From Parapedobacter indicus (GTDB lineage Bacteria > Bacteroidota > Bacteroidia > Sphingobacteriales > Sphingobacteriaceae), in NCBI RefSeq assembly GCF_900113765.1, contig NZ_FOQO01000017.1, forward strand, positions 1 to 39,755: DNA of 39,755 bases, given 5' to 3'. The position numbers and the translations under genes were made by a program. The notes under the pieces are model-generated. The model was not told the DNA's origin. It saw nothing but the letters and a program-made list of their open reading frames with translations, and did no database searches. Below, in pieces: positions 7,681-14,799 of this stretch. The first letter of the stretch is position 1. Every line of letters begins with the position of its first letter.

Positions 7681-8898
7681 GGAAATGTTTTTACAATTTG
7701 CACTGCCCATTCTCGAAAAATACGATAACACGTTGAAGGAAAGAAATGAGCTTGATTTCAACGATATGATTAACTTCGCAACGGAACTCATAAGCGAGAA
7801 CAAGCCGACTTATACCTATAAATACATCATTATTGATGAGTATCAGGATATTCATTTTCCCGATTTAAGTTGATTATGGAAATCCGGAATCTGTCGGGTG
7901 CTAGGTTAATTTGTGTGGGAGACGATTGGCAATCGATTTATGGCTTTGCAGGAAGTGACATCTCGCTATTCAGTAATTTCGGAAAATACGTCGGAAAATA
8001 TGAACAGCTATTGATCGAACAAACCTATCGGAATTCCCAGCCTCTCATCGACATCACCTCAAAATTTATTCAAAAGAATAAAAGACAGATCTCCAAGTTT
8101 CCGAAGTCTAAGAAAGAACCGTTGGAAGCTCCCGTTAAATTTGTGCAGTACAATGACGGGGAAATAGCCGACGCGTTCATAAATGAAATAGGTCTACTCG
8201 TCAGCAAATATGGCAACAAATCAATCCTGGTTTTAGGACGGCACGGCTTCGACATCCACGATTTGATCGCCCTGACTCCAAAAAGCAGGGTGAAATACTT
8301 TGAAAGCACAGGTAAATTGGAAGTAAAAGGATTTGAAGAAATTGATATTAACTATTTAACCGTTCATCGGTCAAAAGGCACCGAGGCAGATAATGTGATC
8401 GTGTTAAAGCTCAGCAACCATTTGCTCGGTTTTCCCAACAAAATGACGGATGACCCCCTCCTATCGCTTTTGCTAAGTGATAACGAGGAATACCGATTTG
8501 CAGAGGAGCGTAGGTTGTTCTATGTTGCGTTGACGAGAACCAAAAATGAAGTGGTATTGCTTACTCCATCAGAAGCGTCGTTGTTTGTGGAAGAGCTACT
8601 AAAAGACAACAATTATTTATTGACCACGACTGACGGGGCTGTGAACGCTACAGGGTGTCCATATTGTAAAACCGGGAAATTGGTGATCAGGCAGCATACG
8701 GCTAATGGCAGTCAATTTTTAGGATGCTCGCATTACCCCAGCTGTAACCAGACGTTTAAAAACGTGGAAATTTTAGCGGACAGTATATTATGTCCGGGTT
8801 GTGAAAGTGGCTTTATGGTTAAAAGGAGCGGTAGATTTGGCGACTTTTTGGGGTGTACGAATTATCCTGGGTGTACGAATACGATAAAGTTGAAATGA
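7681..8898 (+). pseudogene. UvrD-like SF1 helicase, 5-prime truncated and frameshifted
   Basis: From 7681 the plus strand reads into a UvrD/Rep-type helicase. YKYIIIDEYQDI (Walker B) ends one frame near 7850; the next frame continues SFSRFKLIMEIRNLSGARL and then CVGDDWQSIYGFAGSDI. The two join perfectly if one T is restored (ATTT instead of ATT at about 7849-7851). Further motifs follow: EQTYRNSQPLID, TVHRSKGTEADNVIV, RRLFYVALTRTKNEV. The C-terminus has two topoisomerase-type zinc ribbons (CPYCKTGKL...CSHYPSC and CPGCESGFM...CTNYPGC). The Walker A half is missing, cut at the junction with the regulator fragment. Such helicases often sit in defence loci. Confidence 0.8.
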
Positions 8899-8979
8899 TA
8901 TGCATACAGGCCGGAAAATCGATATTTACAGGAGAAAAAGCGTATTTAGAGAAGAGCTGATTTGCTATAAGAATCTTTT

Positions 8980-9141
8980 AAAACAAAGCCCCGAAACGGG
9001 GAGGATCGGGGCTTGTTAACTAACCAATTATAAACCTAAATTATGAAAAGACAATTTTATAAATTTTACTAACTGACTATATAACGCATTCCCTCCCCGC
9101 TTTGTTACAGCAGGATTGTTAAGATATGTTAAAAAGACAAT
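8980..9141 (-). ncRNA. Class I small transcription unit, copy A
   Basis: On the minus strand: upstream TTAACATATCTTAACAA, a conserved pair TGTAACA (9103-9109) and GCGTTATA (9080-9087) separated by 15 bases, the leader AATTTAGGTTTATAATTGG, then terminator stem AAGCCCCGA/TCGGGGCTT (8986-8994 with 9006-9014) and a T-rich tail. The spacer between the two boxes differs from the other copies although the boxes and their distance are kept, as expected for a promoter of ECF type. Confidence 0.5.
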
Positions 9142-9149
9142 AACGTGAT

Positions 9150-9220
9150 AAAAAGAAACCCGTTACCTGAAAGATAACGGGCGTCCGCCCCAATGGGGTT
9201 AGGGGCTATCAACCTAAACC
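9150..9220 (-). ncRNA. Class II small transcription unit, copy 2
   Basis: Transcription is predicted leftward from about 9220: TTAGGTTTAGGTTGATAG, hairpin GCCCC/GGGGC, then CCCGTTA/TAACGGG (9159-9181) followed by TTTCTTTTT, an intrinsic terminator. It ends exactly where the class I copy A begins, in the same orientation, so the two units are stacked head to tail. No reading frame is present. Confidence 0.6.
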
Positions 9221-9225
9221 TAAGA

Positions 9226-9257
9226 CGAAGATAAGAATTACCTCGCTAAACTCAAAA
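9226..9257 (-). promoter_or_regulatory. Bacteroidota housekeeping promoter for class II copy 2
   Basis: On the minus strand TTTTG (9253-9257), exactly 19 bases, then TATCTTCG (9226-9233), one base off the TAnnTTTG consensus. The predicted start falls at about 9220, the first bases of the conserved class II leader. Confidence 0.65.
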
Positions 9258-9300
9258 CTTAAACCGGCTAATTAGCCGTTGACGTTCATTAAGGAGAAAT

Positions 9301-9467
9301 CGCCTTGAAGAACACGACAAAGGCTTACAACGAAAAAACTGGAAAGTTACAACAAACACAGCAAGGTGGTAATCAGAATAGCGATAGCGGCGCTTTTGGT
9401 CGCCTTGGCAACATTCTTGTTCCCTAATTTCGATTTTTTGGAATGGATACGAAGCAAGTTGAGATAA
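9301..9467 (+). pseudogene. Remnant of a small membrane-anchored protein
   Basis: Reading RLEEHDKGLQRKNWKVTTN then TARW in one frame, and VIRIAIAALLVALATF then LFPNFDFLEWIRSKLR in the next, with a hydrophobic membrane helix of about 17 residues near the C-terminus. The frames join if one G is restored (TGGG instead of TGG near 9376). No start codon is left. It looks like the 3-prime end of a small protein with a C-terminal membrane anchor. I do not recognise the family. Confidence 0.4.
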
Positions 9468-9549
9468 GTTACTACTTGTGCAAGTATTAGCAGGAATGGA
9501 AAAAAACGATGTAATGACGACTGAAAACAGCAACCTGATTACTAAAAAA

Positions 9550-9720
9550 TTTGGCTAAAACATATTGATTGATTATCTTTACCACAACCATCGTGAACCG
9601 ATTTGAGGAAAAGCTTCGGTTTAGAAAGAAAAAGATAACCTTATGAAAAACGAAACCCGATAGCTTGAATTGCTTCAGGGGCTACCGGGAATAATCTTAT
9701 ACAAAGATAAGACTATTTAT
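9550..9720 (+). promoter_or_regulatory. Probable promoter and structured leader of the Abi gene
   Basis: TTTG at 9550-9553, 20 bases, TATCTTTA at 9574-9581, close to the Bacteroidota promoter form. The 160-base leader before the Abi gene holds a six-codon frame (MKNETR), a hairpin of CCCG/CGGG with inner TAGC/GCTA about 9655-9690, and a second stem TCTTAT/ATAAGA around 9695-9712. No T-tract follows, so these are not plain terminators. Structured leaders are plausible for a toxic gene. Confidence 0.35.
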
Positions 9721-9744
9721 TGAAATAACAAAACACTAAGCCAA

Positions 9745-10425
9745 ATGTTGTATCGCGATTTTCAGCGTATTCTTTCGCAACCACGCATGAACAGGTATCT
9801 TCAGGCCTGCCGCGGCGCCAGCAAAAAAGCGATGACGCTGTACCGGAAAAACCTCAAACTGTCGCAGGAACTATTTACGATTATCAGTTGCTTTGAAATC
9901 ACCTTGCGGAATAAGGTGGATGTGGTCTATAGAAATACATATGGTGCCGAATGGTTGAAAAACGCTGCGATAAATGGTATGTTCGACAATCATAACTGTA
10001 GACATACGAAAGCCATCATCCTGCAATCTCTCAAAAAGCTAAACCACAATTACACCTCCGCTAAGCTTATCGCGGAAATGGATTTTGGCTTCTGGCGTTA
10101 TCTATTCGCTCAACCGCAATTCCATGCTGGCGGTAAAATTCTACTTAAAGTATTTCCAGCCAAACCGACCAGTACACCAACCATCCAATATAACCACAGC
10201 TATGTGTTTAATCAACTCGGCCAGATAAACGAGCTGCGTAACCGCATCGCCCACCATGAACCGATATGCTTCGCCACAGGCCAACCGGTGATTGACACCA
10301 CATATGCGCGGCAGCAATATAACCTCATATTGCAATTATTCCAGTGGATGAGCATTGATGAATCGGCGCTGTTGTACGGACTGGACCATATCGTCGTCGT
10401 ATGCAATGAAATAGACAATCTATAA
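9745..10425 (+). CDS. Abi family protein (HEPN-type abortive infection)
   Basis: 226 residues matching the Abi_2 (AbiD/AbiF) family: an N-terminal MLYRDFQRILSQPRMNRYL, the helical segment ELFTIISCFEITLRNKVD typical of the family, and near residue 165 the motif INELRNRIAHHEPIC, whose R-N-x-x-x-H is the HEPN ribonuclease active site. Family members stop phage growth by cleaving RNA, often together with an adjacent small RNA antitoxin. Two small transcription units lie some 500 bases upstream but on the other strand. The frame is intact. A structured leader precedes it. Confidence 0.82.
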   Translation: MLYRDFQRILSQPRMNRYLQACRGASKKAMTLYRKNLKLSQELFTIISCFEITLRNKVDVVYRNTYGAEWLKNAAINGMFDNHNCRHTKAIILQSLKKLNHNYTSAKLIAEMDFGFWRYLFAQPQFHAGGKILLKVFPAKPTSTPTIQYNHSYVFNQLGQINELRNRIAHHEPICFATGQPVIDTTYARQQYNLILQLFQWMSIDESALLYGLDHIVVVCNEIDNL

Positions 10426-10437
10426 TTAACCAGCTCT

Positions 10438-10587
10438 ATGAAGTTTTTATCACCTTTCCGGCCTAGCAAGAAAATCACAATGGCTGTGCTCACGGGATTA
10501 GTGTATGCCGTGAAGCTTATCCAAATGAATGGGACGAGAATTTTATTTCTTCCGACTTATGCAGGAATTGCGCAATCTATTTATTAA
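10438..10587 (+). CDS. Small hypothetical protein, 49 residues
   Basis: ATG at 10438 to TAA at 10585-10587, starting MKFLSPFRPSKKITMAVLTG and containing a moderately hydrophobic middle (VLTGLVYAVKLI). It begins 12 bases after the Abi stop codon, which could make it co-transcribed. Not recognised; the frame could be chance. Confidence 0.3.
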   Translation: MKFLSPFRPSKKITMAVLTGLVYAVKLIQMNGTRILFLPTYAGIAQSIY

Positions 10588-10690
10588 CAGGACTATCTAT
10601 TTCAATAGATGGTCCATTTGCTATATTTGTCACACTGTGAATGGCATCTACGCATAAGCCATATTTACTGATAACCTGACCGTACCATCT

Positions 10691-11142
10691 ATGAATTACG
10701 AATTTTACTCAAACTATATTGCAGCAGACGACCTAAGTGTTTTTGAATTTATAAGCGAGGGCAGAACGGGATAATTAAAAAACGAATTGTTTTTATGCCT
10801 ACAGATTTAGATGGCATATATAATTTGGCTTTCGGTGATGTGGATGAGGATGGCGAGGTAGACGATTATAGCGTGAGTGATAATGGTGACAGAAATAAGA
10901 TATTGGCCACGGTAGTGGCCGCTGTACTGGAATACACAAAACGCTACCCGAAACGTTACATCTACTTTCAGGGAAGCACCGTTGAACGGACCCGGCTGTA
11001 TCGAATGGCCATTAGCTTGAATTATACCACACTTGTTGAGACATTCAATATCTACTCGCAAACCACCGATGGCACACAGTTTGTCATGTTTGATAAAAAA
11101 CTGGCAGCTAAGGGGTTTCTCATTAAAAGGAAAAAATCATAA
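10691..11142 (+). pseudogene. DUF6934 family protein with a one-base frameshift
   Basis: The ATG at 10691 opens MNYEFYSNYIAADDLSVFEF and ISEGRTG, then stops. The following frame continues IIKKRIVFMPTDLDGIYNLA and FGDVDEDGEVDDYSVSDNGD, KILATVVAAVLEYTKRYPKR, IYFQGSTVERTRLYRMAISL, the hallmarks of DUF6934. Restoring one G at about 10768-10770 (GGGG instead of GGG) gives a full 150-residue protein of the normal family length. The gene pairs with a 52-residue gene 11 bases downstream, the usual arrangement, which suggests a toxin-antitoxin-like unit, though this is unproven. The later ATG at 10795 would give a truncated protein. Either decay or a base-call error. Confidence 0.68.
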
Positions 11143-11153
11143 TTTTGTATATC

Positions 11154-11312
11154 ATGAAAAAGGCAGTGAAGATTGAAGACGTTGTCCTTGGTAACAAAGT
11201 GACAATTACCATTGACGAACACCTGAATAAGTTGAAGGGCAAAGTTCTGGCCCCTAGAAAACTGGCCCAAGCTAACAAAAGCCTGAGGAAAATCAAGAAG
11301 TTGCCTGAGTAG
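11154..11312 (+). CDS. Small partner of the DUF6934 protein (candidate antitoxin)
   Basis: 52 residues, MKKAVKIEDVVLGNKVTITI then DEHLNKLKGKVLAPRKLAQA, ending KKLPE. It starts 11 bases after the DUF6934 stop on the same strand, so the two form a compact operon. Small size, Lys-rich composition and a short beta-strand start followed by a helix fit an antitoxin or regulatory partner. The role is inference from position; I know of no experimental work on the pair. Confidence 0.6.
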   Translation: MKKAVKIEDVVLGNKVTITIDEHLNKLKGKVLAPRKLAQANKSLRKIKKLPE

Positions 11313-11716
11313 CTACGGACTTTTTAGCATACTACCATGTTTGCTATTGAACACGACGGATTCGATTACCGCAATGACGAGGTATGCATACGATACCCCG
11401 CCCCATTGCGTGAAATAAGGGATTTGACGATGCCCCGGAAGGGCTTTTTGTGACGCCTGTATATTGCTTCTACTCAACGCGAGGCTTCGGACCATCGATG
11501 GCCTCACCTAGTCGCCTTAATCGTCGAAACTTCGGCTTTTAGAATTTCTTCTGCCGCTGAATATTCCAACAGTTTCATAACAGTTTGGTATTAGCTACCC
11601 TGGCATCGCCACGGGCAACCTTCGCGATTTTGCAGGAATAGCCTGTCTCTGCAGTTACACGTTCTCCCTTTTAGTTTCATTCATTTTGACCGTTCGGACT
11701 ACAAAACCGGCTGGGG
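11313..11716. other. Gene-free stretch with decayed remnants
   Basis: Contains a 43-base sequence at 11460-11502 that recurs at 16479-16520, and a minus-strand region (about 11645-11500) that reads like a broken helix-turn-helix gene: KIAKVARGDARVANTKLL in one frame, then MKLLEYSAAEEILKAEVSTI in another. Near 11703-11724 lies a partial sequence resembling the class II leader (GGGCTATCAA). None of these is intact. Confidence 0.35.
11460..11502. repeat. Short dispersed repeat, copy 1
   Basis: Reads TATATTGCTTCTACTCAACG followed by GAGGCTTCGGACCATCGATG. The copy at 16479-16520 has TATATTGCATCTACCAACGT and GAGGCTTCAGACCATCGATG. Only a few substitutions and one indel separate them. The flanks are unrelated. 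Confidence 0.6.
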
Positions 11717-12565
11717 CTAAGGGCTATCAAAAAAACGCTCCGCATTTCGGAAAAAAATCTTGTCCTTCTGGTGCTTTGATAAAAAGGGAAGCCCGTCTAC
11801 GGCGGCAATGACTTGCTGTACGTTGCCATTGTCGGTGCCGAACATAAGTCGATCTTCTAACCCGGCCTCCACGAAAGCATTCATGATAGTGGCAAAACGA
11901 TCTGCGGATACAATAGCTGGATTGGACAGAACGGAAATATCTGCGTAGACTTGGCTGTATTGCTCCATGATGGTAATTGCATCGGTATAGTAACTGTCTC
12001 CGGCATGCATGATCCAGACCCTTAACTTGGGAAACGTTGAAAGCATTTTTGCTAGGTACAAAGGGTTACCAAGTTCTTCCTTGAAGTTTAGCGCGCCGTG
12101 ATTGGGTCCAGCTCCGCCGGTATGTATGCCAACAGGAAGATTGTACCGCTGCGCTAATGCGTAATAGGGAAACAACAACGAATCTGACGACGAAATACCG
12201 TAGTATTGGCTCAAGACTTCGCCTAAAAAATCAATCTTTCCCGCTTTTATCTGTTCCTCGACCCATTGGATGGCTGGCCAGTCCTGACCGTTGGGAAAAC
12301 AGGGCTGGAGACTATAGGGAACCCGGCCTTCGGAGCAGGGGAACATAAGGCCGTACAAGAAATCAATTTTGGACCTACCCCGGTAGCTATCTTGTAAATC
12401 CCACGATGTACTTACTGCCGCCCGATACACGCCTGCCTCCTCCAGCGCGGCAAGCTGTACGGCAATTTGATCGTGACCATGAAGGTGCACGTCAAACACT
12501 TTTCGAACGTCCTTATCGGCCGATGAAAGGAAAAGAAGCGAAAACGTGAGCAATGGTAATTTCAT
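11717..12565 (-). CDS. Secreted amidohydrolase-family metal hydrolase
   Basis: 282 residues with an N-terminal signal peptide (MKLPLLTFSLLFLSSADKD), so exported. The rest is an amidohydrolase_2-type TIM barrel: DVHLHGHD gives the HxH metal site after strand 1, then GIHTGGAGPNHGA, IMHAGDSYYTDAI, and GTDNGN with the late catalytic Asp. Such enzymes hydrolyse lactones or decarboxylate acids; the substrate cannot be told. It stands alone, convergent with nothing intact, and the region between it and the antitoxin gene contains broken genes. Its frame is clean. Confidence 0.78.
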   Translation of the reverse strand: MKLPLLTFSLLFLSSADKDVRKVFDVHLHGHDQIAVQLAALEEAGVYRAAVSTSWDLQDSYRGRSKIDFLYGLMFPCSEGRVPYSLQPCFPNGQDWPAIQWVEEQIKAGKIDFLGEVLSQYYGISSSDSLLFPYYALAQRYNLPVGIHTGGAGPNHGALNFKEELGNPLYLAKMLSTFPKLRVWIMHAGDSYYTDAITIMEQYSQVYADISVLSNPAIVSADRFATIMNAFVEAGLEDRLMFGTDNGNVQQVIAAVDGLPFLSKHQKDKIFFRNAERFFDSP

Positions 12566-12680
12566 ACGAACAAGATCAATAGGCGTTTTGAGTTATCATC
12601 GTAATCAACCTTTACACAAAGGTAATTAATCCTGCTGACAACCAGATCTTCACGCGCCACAGGTTGCCAACTCAAAAAGC

Positions 12681-12709
12681 CATATACTGGTAGTTGATAA
12701 GCTGCCGAC
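12681..12709 (-). pseudogene. Tiny remnant of a Panacea-type antitoxin 3-prime end
   Basis: On the minus strand this reads RQLINYQYMAF, nearly the same as RQLIDYQRYAF in the intact antitoxin at 12993-14015. At DNA level CTGGTAGTtGATAAGCTGCC matches CTGGTAGTcGATAAGCTGCC of the intact gene. Nothing else of the gene is left here. Confidence 0.45.
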
Positions 12710-12759
12710 TTCAAAGAACAGAATTATCCGATGAGCACATACTCTATAATTTCGTGGAT

Positions 12760-12951
12760 ATGGACAACACAACAATGAAAGTAAACTTCGACATAATAGA
12801 CAATCACGCAATAGAAATTGAAGGAAGACAAATCGACCTTCATAACAATTTTGACTTCGATAGCTTTAACTACAATGTTGCTGACAGAGAAATTAAACTA
12901 TATTGGAATAAATCAAGTGGTGCCTTTACGCTGCGTAAGTGCATGCCATAA
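12760..12951 (+). pseudogene. 3-prime truncated small hypothetical gene
   Basis: From the ATG at 12760 it reads MDNTTMKVNFDIIDNHAIEI then EGRQIDLHNNFDFDSFNYNV and ADREIKLYWNKSSGAF, 63 residues. The sheet-like pattern and the ending at WNKSSGAF suggest that the usual C-terminal half is missing: after about 12920 the sequence changes character and the frame ends in LRKCMP. I recognise the general type (small Bacteroidota proteins of unknown function) but no name. A truncated gene is more likely than an intact one. Confidence 0.4.
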
Positions 12952-12992
12952 CGGCGGATGCTGCCTGTAATCTCCCCTAAAATTAGCGACGG

Positions 12993-14015
12993 TTAATCTG
13001 ACATATCAAGGCTATCCCCTACCCCAAAGGCGTAACGCTGGTAGTCGATAAGCTGCCGATCACCTTCGTTGTCCTGCCAAGCCTGTTCTTGATGGCTAAG
13101 ATGCACAATTTCACCCGTGTTTTTCATCCTGAATAACCGCGCCACAGACTCGAGGATACGCAACTCCACTGCTGTGAACTCTCCTTCGTCGAAAGGCACA
13201 TTGGGGAAGTAAATCTCTACGTATTGATCATCCTTACCATTCCGCTCCTCAACCGAAATCTTACCGTCATCCTGGAGTCTCAAGTATAACCGCCCATACT
13301 CAGCCGGAACCGGGCCATAGTCGATAGCGCGGTATTGCAACCCCGTAATGGAATTCCCACGGTGCTTATAAGCGAGGAAATCTGCATAGAACAACAGCTT
13401 ATTTAACTTCGTCTTATATAGATTGCCGATATGCTGTTCAAAAAAGACGATGGTTTGTGCGATACGTTGCAGGCTAAGCCGTCGGTATCCATTGTATGAA
13501 TTGGGTGGATCTTCACGTAACGTAATCTGAGAGAGCTCGAAGTCATATAAGACATCGCTGCGTTGATCGATCAATGGCTGAGCTTTAGAAATCAACTTGT
13601 TCACCTCCCGCTCTCCTAAAAAATGGCTGCTTGCCCTTACCTGCTTGATGAATTCCTCCGGCTCGCGTACGGATAGGATGAGCCGCCCGTTCGCCACGGT
13701 GGGCATCTCCCCTGCTTCATACAACCGATAAGCATTGGCCCCCAATCCTAATATCTCCGACATTTTAGCGGCAGATACACCGTACTGCTCGCGTATCTGC
13801 CGGATTTCCTCCGGGAACGGGATGCCGTATTTCTCCCGGTATTGGTTGGTGGCCTGTACCATGTTGAGCGTATCCAGCTGATCGTCGGTATATCGCTCGC
13901 CACTATCCTCGCACAAATAATAATGATACACGATGTTGAACGTTTCTTTACGGAACGTGAGGGTGTCCGCTTCGCGGACCAATTTCATTGGTTTTCCTGT
14001 GATTGGGCTATTCAT
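12993..14015 (-). CDS. MqsA-like HTH-Panacea (SocA/DUF4065) antitoxin
   Basis: 340 residues in three parts. Residues 1-60 resemble an MqsA-type N-terminus (SPITGKPM, CEDSGE). Residues 65-115 are a helix-turn-helix (IREQYGVSAAKMSEILGLGA, then YRLYEAGEMP), as in MqsA C-termini. Residues 180-335 are a Panacea/SocA-like domain (KTKLNKLLFYADFLAYKHRG, ITGLQYRAIDYGPVP). Panacea is a promiscuous antitoxin domain that neutralises unrelated toxins. Its ATG overlaps the stop of the upstream toxin by 4 bases (ATGA), so translation is coupled. The HTH suggests autoregulation, perhaps at the inverted repeat upstream (14576-14615) or the divergent promoter region. Confidence 0.82.
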   Translation of the reverse strand: MNSPITGKPMKLVREADTLTFRKETFNIVYHYYLCEDSGERYTDDQLDTLNMVQATNQYREKYGIPFPEEIRQIREQYGVSAAKMSEILGLGANAYRLYEAGEMPTVANGRLILSVREPEEFIKQVRASSHFLGEREVNKLISKAQPLIDQRSDVLYDFELSQITLREDPPNSYNGYRRLSLQRIAQTIVFFEQHIGNLYKTKLNKLLFYADFLAYKHRGNSITGLQYRAIDYGPVPAEYGRLYLRLQDDGKISVEERNGKDDQYVEIYFPNVPFDEGEFTAVELRILESVARLFRMKNTGEIVHLSHQEQAWQDNEGDRQLIDYQRYAFGVGDSLDMSD

Positions 14016-14371
14016 GTTTTCTCCTTTTTGAAAGGATAGTTGATGGGGTGCGCTGCCGGATGGAATGAGATACAGATGACCGGGTTACTTGATGTCCCCA
14101 CTGATATTTTTATATACAGTTCGTTGTTCTTATATACTTTGCCGAATACCCACATGCTGGCTATACCGTACAGCCTATCGTCCAGCGGACCTTCACTATA
14201 ATCAGTAACAGTGATAGACTCCACGATTTCTCGCCGCTTGATTGGCGTGATTTCCAAAACCAACAGTGTCTGCGCATTCTTTGGCCTGCTATCCCTGAAA
14301 ATGATGCCAAATACCCGGTACTTGGTAAAGAACTCTTGCAGAAAAAGGGAGACGTCGTCTTTAGAGGCCAC
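14012..14371 (-). CDS. Candidate toxin, MqsR-like, paired with Panacea antitoxin
   Basis: 119 residues encoded directly ahead of the antitoxin with a 4-base overlap, the toxin-first order of MqsRA. The C-terminal half, MWVFGKVYKNNELYIKISVG and PVICISFHPA, resembles the sheet of MqsR (DVYRP..VTGQVYLKITV..VLIVSF), a RelE-fold mRNA interferase. The N-terminal half (LFLQEFFTKYRVFGIIFRDS) fits helix-strand packing. Catalytic residues cannot be assigned with certainty. The toxin role rests on this likeness and the pairing. Confidence 0.65.
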   Translation of the reverse strand: MASKDDVSLFLQEFFTKYRVFGIIFRDSRPKNAQTLLVLEITPIKRREIVESITVTDYSEGPLDDRLYGIASMWVFGKVYKNNELYIKISVGTSSNPVICISFHPAAHPINYPFKKEKT

Positions 14372-14575
14372 AGCAATACGGAATTAAATGAATACATCGA
14401 ACATTCTCCCATCTCATCTCAAATAAACAACTTATCCGTGACAAGTTTTCCACATATTAAGCATTTCTAATCCGCACTGTCACAAATCGATAGGCATTTT
14501 ACATCACTTATGTGGATACAAATATACAACGAATAAGTTGAGTAATAAAATATTTGTATTGATATTTAAACTTAT

Positions 14576-14615
14576 TAGTTGATTAAATTCATAATGAATA
14601 CTATTTATTCAACTA
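14576..14615. promoter_or_regulatory. Inverted repeat in divergent regulatory region
   Basis: TAGTTGATTAAAT (14576-14588) faces ATTTATTCAACTA (14603-14615), 12 of 13 bases paired across a 14-base spacer. A further pair AATAAGTT and AACTTATT lies at about 14532-14575. The region separates the toxin-antitoxin operon from the 40-residue gene, so it is a candidate operator for the antitoxin HTH or an unknown regulator. Confidence 0.4.
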
Positions 14616-14647
14616 AAAAGTTTGAAAACGAAAGGAGGTATAAAGAC

Positions 14648-14770
14648 ATGGCAAGAACGATTAGAGTAAAGATATATAAAAGCGCAATCACTGGTCGATT
14701 CGTAAAACGTTCAACAGCAGAACGCCACCCGAAGGTTACCTATGCGCAAACGGTCACCAAGAGGAAGTAG
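14648..14770 (+). CDS. Small basic protein, 40 residues
   Basis: MARTIRVKIYKSAITGRFVK then RSTAERHPKVTYAQTVTKRK, strongly basic, likely to bind nucleic acid. Short proteins with the YKSAxTGRFV...HPKxT pattern occur next to phage-like and toxin-antitoxin genes, though I know no function. The start at 14648 is set by a near-perfect Shine-Dalgarno (AAAGGAGGT, 14632-14640), rare for Bacteroidota; an earlier in-frame ATG at 14594 lies in the inverted-repeat region and has no such site. The frameshifted DUF2188 gene begins 30 bases downstream and may be in the same operon. Confidence 0.62.
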   Translation: MARTIRVKIYKSAITGRFVKRSTAERHPKVTYAQTVTKRK

Positions 14771-14799
14771 GTTGTTATTTTATTATCAATTACAGAAGC

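Noticed and set aside
9252..9533. Minus-strand frame of 93 residues
   Set aside because: Cys- and Ser-rich low-quality protein that mirrors the membrane remnant on the plus strand and crosses the promoter of class II copy 2.
11703..11724. Third class II element
   Set aside because: Only GGGCTATCAA and a GGGGCT run are shared; no stem pair or terminator can be formed.
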